Shown here in pieces: positions 57,560-62,904 of a DNA stretch of 62,904 nucleotides. Position 1 is the stretch's first letter. Each line of letters opens with the position of its first letter. A program made the position numbers and the translations under genes. Below the pieces are notes generated by a model. That model did no database searches. It worked only from the letters and a program-made list of their open reading frames with translations, and had not been told where the DNA came from. Source of the DNA: a candidate division TA06 bacterium B3_TA06 (GTDB taxonomy: Bacteria; Hydrothermota; Tepidihabitantia; B3-TA06); assembly GCA_005223075.1 (NCBI GenBank), contig NJBO01000005.1, positions 1 through 62,904 on the forward strand, in the 5' to 3' direction.

Positions 57560-57961
57560 ATGAAAAAGATCATTATGCTCGCCCTGCTGGTGGTAGCAGT
57601 GATCGCTTTCGCCGCGTCTTCTAACCCCGCAGAGAAAACCGAACTCCAGAACCCTGTCGATCACATCATGTACATAGGCTGGTCCGGTACAGGAACCGGT
57701 GCCTGGCAAAAATTCGAGATTTACTACGATCGTGATACCCGCATCTTTGAAGGCAAGTGGTGGTATGACAACGCCCACTGCGGCTGGATCGAAGGCAAAG
57801 CGGTCAAGGATATCGATGATGTTGGAGTAATAGGCGAAGGCCGGTTCGGCGGCGATTACGCCGGAGCCTGGGAAGGCACCTTCTACTTCAGAGGGGAATG
57901 CTTCGGAAAGACCTGGGCGAAAACCTATCCGCCCGGCGACGGCAAGTTCTACGGGATGTAG
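57560..57961 (+). CDS. small secreted protein, tandem family member 4
   Basis: 133 residues; signal peptide VVAVIAFAAS, then GTGTGAWQKFEIYYDRDTR, FEGKWWYDN, CGWIEGKAV and GAWEGTFYFRGECFGKTW. Start 57560 follows AAGGAG. An in-frame ATG at 57521, 8 nt after the -10 box, could add thirteen residues (MQPVEKTTKKEKD), but the other copies do not keep that frame. Members 4 and 5 form a subfamily. Confidence 0.72.
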   Translation: MKKIIMLALLVVAVIAFAASSNPAEKTELQNPVDHIMYIGWSGTGTGAWQKFEIYYDRDTRIFEGKWWYDNAHCGWIEGKAVKDIDDVGVIGEGRFGGDYAGAWEGTFYFRGECFGKTWAKTYPPGDGKFYGM

Positions 57962-57986
57962 GCGACAAATCAAGAAAGGAGAAGCA

Positions 57987-58385
57987 ATGAAGAAAATCAT
58001 ATCCGTGGCCCTTATTCTTCTGGCGGTAGGACTGATTGCGGCCGCCAGCGATCCCGCGGAGTCCAAGGCGGTACAGGAGCCTGATGATCCCCTCATGTAC
58101 ATATACTGGTCAGGGCACGGCACCGGTGCATGGCGGGAGTTCGAAATCTACTACGATATGGAAACACGACTCTTCGAAGGCAAGTGGCGTAACGGCGAGC
58201 GCAGAGGATGGATCAGAGGCGAGGCTGTAGAGGATATAGACAATGTCGGAGTTATAGGAGTAGGAACGTTCGGCGGAGACTGGTCGGGAACCTGGAAAGG
58301 AACCTTTTACTTCAGAGGCGAGTGCTTCGGCGAAACCAGGGCAACCACCTTTCCGCCCGGATCAGGAACATTCTGGGGTATCTAA
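57987..58385 (+). CDS. small secreted protein, tandem family member 5
   Basis: 132 residues; signal peptide ending near IAAASDPAE, then GTGAWREFEIYYDMETR, FEGKWRNGERRGWIRG, GTWKGTFYFRGECFGETR. AAAGGAG lies upstream, 26 nt after member 4. A hairpin (58391-58425) follows the stop. Confidence 0.75.
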   Translation: MKKIISVALILLAVGLIAAASDPAESKAVQEPDDPLMYIYWSGHGTGAWREFEIYYDMETRLFEGKWRNGERRGWIRGEAVEDIDNVGVIGVGTFGGDWSGTWKGTFYFRGECFGETRATTFPPGSGTFWGI

Positions 58386-58390
58386 AGATA

Positions 58391-58425
58391 CCTCACGCCG
58401 GCACTCGTTCCGGCGCGGGGACCCC
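58391..58425 (+). terminator. GGGGACCCC-type hairpin after the secreted-protein array
   Basis: CTCACGCCGG, an 8-nt loop, CCGGCGCGGGGACCCC, 5 nt after the last stop. It is a member of the family at 136 and 23815, which also directly follow stop codons. It lacks a T-run. A TGCTCC-type hairpin relative (58431-58466) comes next. Confidence 0.5.
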
Positions 58426-58520
58426 TAATTACTCCTTGTGCCCTTTAGGGTAAAAGATCGCAGGGGATAAAAGAGAATAGTTTGACCCCTCATAAGCTGT
58501 GAGCTGTCAGCGCGTAGACT

Positions 58521-59531
58521 TCAGCTCAAATACGTCAGTCCCGTTATCTCCCGAACTTCCTTCATCGTTGCTTGAGCGATCTGGCGGGCCCGATCCGTGC
58601 CGTCTCTAATGATCTCCTTAACCCCATCCAGGTTGGCCATAAGCTCCTTCTGGCGCTCCTGGATCGGCTCAAGCACTGCAAGGATGTTCTTTATAAGAAT
58701 CGCCTTGCAGTCCAGGCAGCCGAAGCCTGCCTTCCTGCACTCTTTGGCGCAGTAGGCCTGCTCCTCCTTGGATGAGAAGAACTCCTGCCAGGTAAAGATG
58801 TTGCAGATGTCAGGGTTGCCCGGATCTGTGCGTTTTACCCGTGCCGGGTCGGTAACGCCCTGCTTGTTTATCTTCTCCCGGATCACGTCAGGCTCGTCAT
58901 CAAGATAGATGCAGTTATCAAGGCTCTTGGACATCCGGTTCTTTCCGTCAAGCCCGATCACCCGCGCCTGGCTACCGATTATCTCCCTCGGCTCTGGGAA
59001 GAAGGAACCGAACCGCGCGTTGAACGCTCGCGCGATCTCACGGGTCAATTCGAGATGCGGGCGCTGATCCTCACCCACCGGCACGGCGACCGACTTGTAG
59101 ATCAGGATGTCTGCGGCCATGAGCACCGGATAGTTAAACAGGCCCATGTTGACGTTGTCCGGTTGCTGGCGCGCCTTCTCCTTGAACGTGGGCACCCGCT
59201 GAATCCAGGGGAGAGGAGTCACCGTGGCCAGTATCCAGGCTAATTCCGCATGCTCTTGAACGCCTGATTGAAGCATCAGCGTGGCTTTATTTGGATCAAG
59301 CCCACATGCAAGGTAGTTGACTGCCGCGTTGATGATACGCTGTGACATCTCCTTGCTTTTGTATATCTGGGTCATTGCGTGCAGGTCAACGATACCGAAG
59401 ATGCACTCGTATTCCTTCTGCAGCGGCACGAACTGGCTGATCGCTCCCAGGTAGTTACCTATGTGCAGCCTGCCTGAGGGCTGGATACCTGAAAAGATCC
59501 TTTGTCTCGACATCGTCCCGCCGGATGTCAT
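58521..59531 (-). CDS. trpS: tryptophanyl-tRNA synthetase
   Basis: 336 residues. HIGH-type motif SGRLHIGNYLGAI and KMSKS-type NRMSKSLDN; DLHAMTQIY and PVGEDQRPHLELTREIARAF are typical. Start 59531 is preferred: AAGGAG lies 5 nt upstream and the ATG overlaps the aminotransferase stop (ATGA). A second ATG is at 59513. Third gene of the thiC operon. Confidence 0.94.
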   Translation of the reverse strand: MTSGGTMSRQRIFSGIQPSGRLHIGNYLGAISQFVPLQKEYECIFGIVDLHAMTQIYKSKEMSQRIINAAVNYLACGLDPNKATLMLQSGVQEHAELAWILATVTPLPWIQRVPTFKEKARQQPDNVNMGLFNYPVLMAADILIYKSVAVPVGEDQRPHLELTREIARAFNARFGSFFPEPREIIGSQARVIGLDGKNRMSKSLDNCIYLDDEPDVIREKINKQGVTDPARVKRTDPGNPDICNIFTWQEFFSSKEEQAYCAKECRKAGFGCLDCKAILIKNILAVLEPIQERQKELMANLDGVKEIIRDGTDRARQIAQATMKEVREITGLTYLS

Positions 59532-60622
59532 CCAGTCTCCTTGATCCTGGGCAAAGCGTGCTTTTCGAGCACTTCAAGCGTCTTCAGGGTATCTTGCTCG
59601 TTTGCGTGGCCCATGTGGCCAATGCGGATGAGGTGCCCTTTAAGCTCTGCCTGACCGTTGGCAAATAGTATCCCTTCCTCCTCTTTAATCTCTCTGATGA
59701 TCGGCGTGCTTTCCACTCCGTCAGGCATTTTTATTGCCGAGAGTGCGTTGGATGGATTGCGGGGAAGGAATTTAAATCCCATCTGGCCTGCCTTTTCTCG
59801 AAAGAAGCTTGCCCAGTGCGCATGATCGGCCCAGACGTTCTCGATGCCGCGCTCCTTGAAGTTCTTGATGCTGACCGCCAGGGACATCATCACCGTGATC
59901 GCGGGTGTCCATGGAGTAAAGCCCTTCTGGCGGAACTTCTCGGCGATCTGCATGTTGAAGTAGTATTTCGGGAGTGTGGAGTTTTCTGCCAGCTTCCACG
60001 CGCGCTCGTTCAGGGCAACAATAGATAAACCGGGCGGTGCGCCGATTGCCTTCTGCGAGCCGCCGATCGCCACGTCCACGTTCCATGCATCCATTCGAAG
60101 TTCGTCCGCGATAAGCCCGGCGATTGAGTCCAGAACGAATATCTTGTCGTGACGCCCTACGATTTCACCCATAGCCTTTACGTCGTTTTTTGCACCTGTG
60201 GAAGTCTCCGTAAATGTAGAAAGCACCGCCTTGATCAAGGGGTTGTCGCGAAGGGCGTCATCCACCATCGCAGGATCAACACTCTGGCCGAACTCGAACG
60301 GAAGGTAAGTGACCTTGAGGCGGAAGGTATCTGCAAGTTCCTTCCAACGCTGTCCGAACTTCCCGATCGAGGTCACAAGAACCTCGTCACCTTCCGAAAA
60401 GAGATTTACGAGTGCGGCCTGCATCCCGCCGGTGCCTGATGAGGTAAAAAAGAATATCCGGGCGTCGGTGAAGAGGATCTTTTTAAGGTCCTCGGTTACC
60501 CTCCCGACCACCTCTGCGAAAGAACGATCACGGTGATAGGGGAAACGCTTCCCGTGCTCCTCAAGAACCTCTTCCGAGACCTCCACCGGGCCAGGGGTGA
60601 ACAAACGATAGTTAACCACCAA
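59528..60622 (-). CDS. class V PLP aminotransferase (alanine-glyoxylate/serine-pyruvate type)
   Basis: 364 residues. LFTPGPVEVSEEV at the N-terminus, TSSGTGGMQAALVNLF, the Asp of VLDSIAGLIADELRMD, and the Schiff-base lysine in GGSQKAIGAPPGLS. The family interconverts Ala, Ser and Gly with their keto acids; substrate is not fixed by sequence. Start TTG 60622 (GAGAGG upstream) or GTG 60619. It overlaps thiC by 11 nt. Confidence 0.85.
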   Translation of the reverse strand: MVVNYRLFTPGPVEVSEEVLEEHGKRFPYHRDRSFAEVVGRVTEDLKKILFTDARIFFFTSSGTGGMQAALVNLFSEGDEVLVTSIGKFGQRWKELADTFRLKVTYLPFEFGQSVDPAMVDDALRDNPLIKAVLSTFTETSTGAKNDVKAMGEIVGRHDKIFVLDSIAGLIADELRMDAWNVDVAIGGSQKAIGAPPGLSIVALNERAWKLAENSTLPKYYFNMQIAEKFRQKGFTPWTPAITVMMSLAVSIKNFKERGIENVWADHAHWASFFREKAGQMGFKFLPRNPSNALSAIKMPDGVESTPIIREIKEEEGILFANGQAELKGHLIRIGHMGHANEQDTLKTLEVLEKHALPRIKETG

Positions 60623-61874
60623 GAGCCTCTCTGGAATGCTTTATGGCACAGAACTCTCCGCACATGGTGCACACATCCTCGGCCTGTTTTGGGTAGCGGT
60701 CGAAGCGCTTACGCGCCTCGGCAGGATCAAGCGAGGCTTTAATCATCTCATCCCATTTGAATCTCTCGCGCAGCTTTGACATCTCTTCGTCCCACTTGCG
60801 TGCCCGCTGCGGGTACTTTGCTATGTCCGCGGCGTGAGCAGCTATCCGGCTCACGATCGTTCCTACTCTGACGTCATCGGCATCAGGCAGACCGAGATGC
60901 TCGGATGGGGTAACGTAGCATAGAAAGTCAGCGCCGTGCATTCCCGCAATCGCACCGCCGATCGCCGAAACGATATGATCATAGCCCGGAGCAACGTCGG
61001 TTACCAGCGGCCCTAAAACATAGAACGGCGCGCCGTGGCAGATCTCCTTTTGCAATTTGACATTCATCTCGATCTGATCAAGGGGAACGTGGCCAGGTCC
61101 TTCAACCATCGCCTGAACCCCTGCCGCGCGAGCCCTGTCCACCTGCTCGCCTATGATCAGAAGCTCCTGGATCTGCGGACGATCGGAGGCATCCGCAAGA
61201 GCACCCGGTCTTAAACCGTCGCCCAGACTCAGGCAGGCACCAAACTCACCGGTCAAATCAAGCAGCCGATCAAAGTACTCTGCAAGGGGATTTTCGGCTT
61301 TATTGAACATCATCCACTCAACCATCATGGCACCGCCCCGGCTAACGATACCGGCAAGACGCTTGCGGTTGCGAAGCCGCTCTACACCTGCACGGGTAAG
61401 ACCTGTATGTACGGTTAGAAAATCAACACCATCCTCAAGATGCTTGCGAATCCCTGCGAATATCTCGTCCACCGAGAGCTCAACGAGTGATTTCTTGAGC
61501 TTTGGGGAGTCGCACGCCGCCTGATAAATGGGAACTGTACCGACAGGAACGGTTGATTCCGCGACAACCATCCGTCTTACCTTGTCTATATCACCGCCGG
61601 TGGAAAGGTCCATCACCGTGTCCGCACCCGCATCTATAGCCGCATGAAGCTTCGCCTTCTCGTTTTCGGCATCCGCAATCGAGGGCGAGGTGCCGATGTT
61701 CGCGTTGACCTTGGTACGAAGGCCTTTGCCTATCCCCACAGGTTCTATCTGGCGCGGACGCCTGCGGTTGTAAGGAATAACGATCGTCCCTTCAGTTAGA
61801 CCGTGGCTTACAACCTCCTCATCCACCCCTTCCGAGACCGCAACCTTCTTGACTAACACTTCGTCTGTGAGCAT
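60612..61874 (-). CDS. thiC: phosphomethylpyrimidine synthase
   Basis: 420 residues. TKVNANIGTSPS, GADTVMDLSTGGD, VEGPGHVPLDQIEMN and the radical-SAM-type C-terminal cluster CTMCGEFCAIK are diagnostic of ThiC, which makes the thiamine pyrimidine from AIR. The length matches the short bacterial/archaeal form. It is leaderless, so no TPP riboswitch can precede the coding region. Leads an operon with the aminotransferase and trpS. Confidence 0.95.
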   Translation of the reverse strand: MLTDEVLVKKVAVSEGVDEEVVSHGLTEGTIVIPYNRRRPRQIEPVGIGKGLRTKVNANIGTSPSIADAENEKAKLHAAIDAGADTVMDLSTGGDIDKVRRMVVAESTVPVGTVPIYQAACDSPKLKKSLVELSVDEIFAGIRKHLEDGVDFLTVHTGLTRAGVERLRNRKRLAGIVSRGGAMMVEWMMFNKAENPLAEYFDRLLDLTGEFGACLSLGDGLRPGALADASDRPQIQELLIIGEQVDRARAAGVQAMVEGPGHVPLDQIEMNVKLQKEICHGAPFYVLGPLVTDVAPGYDHIVSAIGGAIAGMHGADFLCYVTPSEHLGLPDADDVRVGTIVSRIAAHAADIAKYPQRARKWDEEMSKLRERFKWDEMIKASLDPAEARKRFDRYPKQAEDVCTMCGEFCAIKHSREALGG

Positions 61875-61882
61875 AATAGGTA

Positions 61883-61910
61883 ATTATAGACCTCAGTGTT
61901 ATGATGTCAA
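61883..61910 (-). promoter_or_regulatory. consensus thiC promoter (leaderless)
   Basis: Minus strand: TTGACA (61910-61905), 16 bp, TATAAT (61888-61883); ATG 8 nt later. Confidence 0.8.
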
Positions 61911-61944
61911 ACGTCTGTAAAGGGACGAGTCTAGGAAAGGAGCA

Positions 61945-62904
61945 ATCGTCGCAAACATCTTAGCCTTGATATTGACCCTGTGGGGAGCTACCATAACGGG
62001 CTCTGTGGTTGACAAAGAGACCGGCGAGGCTATTGCAGGCTGCAGCGTCTTCCTTGAAGGCACCAATATCGGCACCTCTGCCGCCTCGAACGGCTACTAC
62101 AGGCTGGATCGAGTGCCTCGCGGGAATTACAATCTTGTATTTTCCATGATCAGCTACAAGGAGATCAACCGCAGGGTGGCGCTTGAGAACGAGGCCTCGG
62201 TTCTCTACGAGAACGCCAGGCTCGAGCGAGCGCCCATACAGATGCCTGCCGTTGAGGTCTCCTCGCGCAGGATCGAGTTCGAGCAGGAGGTAACCGCCTC
62301 ATCCTTCAGGATAGATAAGGAAGCCCTTAAACACATCCCGGTGATGGTTGAGCGCGATTTGTTTCGAACGCTCATGACATTGCCCGGAGTAACGTTCGTG
62401 AGCGACTTCACCTCTGCCCTTTATGTCCGTGGCGGAAGCCCGGATCAGAACCTCGTGCTTCTGGATAACATGGTGCTCTACAACCCGTTCCACTTCGGTG
62501 GATTCCTTTCCACCTTTATGATTGATGCCGTAGAAAGTGTTGAGTTTCTTACGGGCGGCTTACCTGTGCGTTATGGCAACAGGCTTTCCGCTGTCCTTGA
62601 CGTAGAAAGCGCCGACCCTCAGCCTCTGGGGGGCTATCTTTCCACCAGCCTTCTGGCAACCGAGGGGGCTGTGTGGGGGCGTCTGGGCAAATTCGGGGGG
62701 ATCGTTACCGCACGCCGAACCTATTTTGATAAGGTCATACCCATCTTTCTTGATTTCGATTTCCCATACTACTTCTATGATATACACGGGAAGGGAAGTT
62801 GGCGCGTCACCCCTAAGACAAGGATTGAAGGGACTTTTTTTAATACAAAGGATAAGCTCGATCTTGCCGAGGAGAATATCCCTATTAGAGTAGGATGGAG
62901 CAAC
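61945..62904 (+). CDS. TonB-dependent receptor, 5' part (runs off the window)
   Basis: About 320 codons are visible. After a short hydrophobic leader comes a carboxypeptidase-regulatory-like domain (GSVVDKETGEAIAGCSVFLE, GYYRLDRVPRGNYNLVF), then a plug domain (DLFRTLMTLPGVTFVSDF, YVRGGSPDQNLVLLDNMVL, VEFLTGGLPVRYGNRLSAVL). This is a SusC/CirA-like outer-membrane receptor. The start is unclear: AAAGGAG (61936-61942) is followed by ATC GTC with no ATG, GTG or TTG until TTG 61966, which has a poor distance. The frame is open from 61921. Confidence 0.8.
   Translation, partial: MVANILALILTLWGATITGSVVDKETGEAIAGCSVFLEGTNIGTSAASNGYYRLDRVPRGNYNLVFSMISYKEINRRVALENEASVLYENARLERAPIQMPAVEVSSRRIEFEQEVTASSFRIDKEALKHIPVMVERDLFRTLMTLPGVTFVSDFTSALYVRGGSPDQNLVLLDNMVLYNPFHFGGFLSTFMIDAVESVEFLTGGLPVRYGNRLSAVLDVESADPQPLGGYLSTSLLATEGAVWGRLGKFGGIVTARRTYFDKVIPIFLDFDFPYYFYDIHGKGSWRVTPKTRIEGTFFNTKDKLDLAEENIPIRVGWSN

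Noticed and set aside
61875-61944. TPP riboswitch for thiC
   Set aside because: Only 70 bp of spacer with the promoter inside it; no aptamer sequence.

Overview
The window most resembles an anaerobic, diderm (Gram-negative-type) bacterium of an uncultivated lineage, in or near the FCB/WOR-3/TA06/Stahlbacteria-like groups. The clues are LolCD lipoprotein export, a TonB-dependent receptor, a PorV-like barrel, a secreted subtilase with an FlgD-like C-terminal sorting domain, McsAB, and a redox economy built on [NiFe] hydrogenase, HdrA and MvhD. The phylum is inferred; no rRNA is present. Intergenic DNA is crowded with short hairpin repeats and tandem micro-repeats, as in many candidate-phylum genomes.

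Layout. 176-8604: a small membrane protein, an A/T-rich TIR-domain gene with a zinc-ribbon partner, two exported TldD/PmbA-like proteins, a HicA/HicB pair and two membrane proteins, separated by repeat mosaics. 8908-23809: one tightly overlapping operon for a group-4 (Mbh-like) [NiFe] hydrogenase. Its parts are an electron-input module (AsrA/HydB-like, AsrB/HydG-like, degenerate molybdopterin-fold protein, HycB-like ferredoxin), the hydrogenase core (NuoH-, NuoB-, NuoC- and NuoD-like) and a complete Mrp antiporter set plus one extra antiporter-like subunit. 24069-31664: PorV/TPR protein, 2TM protein, giant subtilase, tRNA-Lys, and an A/T-rich nuclease-like gene. 32101-48650: NuoE, NuoF, NuoG-like, HdrA-like, MvhD-like, full-length HdrA, MvhD, FrhB-like and AsrA-like genes. 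This looks like a soluble flavin-based electron-bifurcating complex, interrupted by three beta-propeller lipoprotein genes and a nuclease-like gene. 48841-58385: a lipoprotein gene (minus), lysS-lolC-lolD-mcsA-mcsB-thiL, then five tandem small secreted proteins. 58521-61874 (minus): thiC-aminotransferase-trpS. 61945 to the end: a truncated TonB-dependent receptor.

Most striking signals. (1) An ~85-97 bp palindromic element flanked by 9-bp CCCGTAACA units sits in frame inside three different protein genes, in both orientations, always at a linker or loop; it resembles Rickettsia palindromic elements in behaviour but not in sequence. (2) Inserted cargo in the hdrA operon is bordered by diverged, mostly synonymous copies of the ends of the flanking genes, suggesting recombination with a paralogous hdrA-mvhD locus. 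(3) Nearly every promoter has TTGACA (or TTGACT), a 16-bp spacer and TANNNT, and nine genes start only 5-9 nt after the -10 box, so leaderless mRNAs seem normal here. (4) Covarying-stem hairpin families recur, and a G.U-rich hairpin precedes the small secreted-protein genes.
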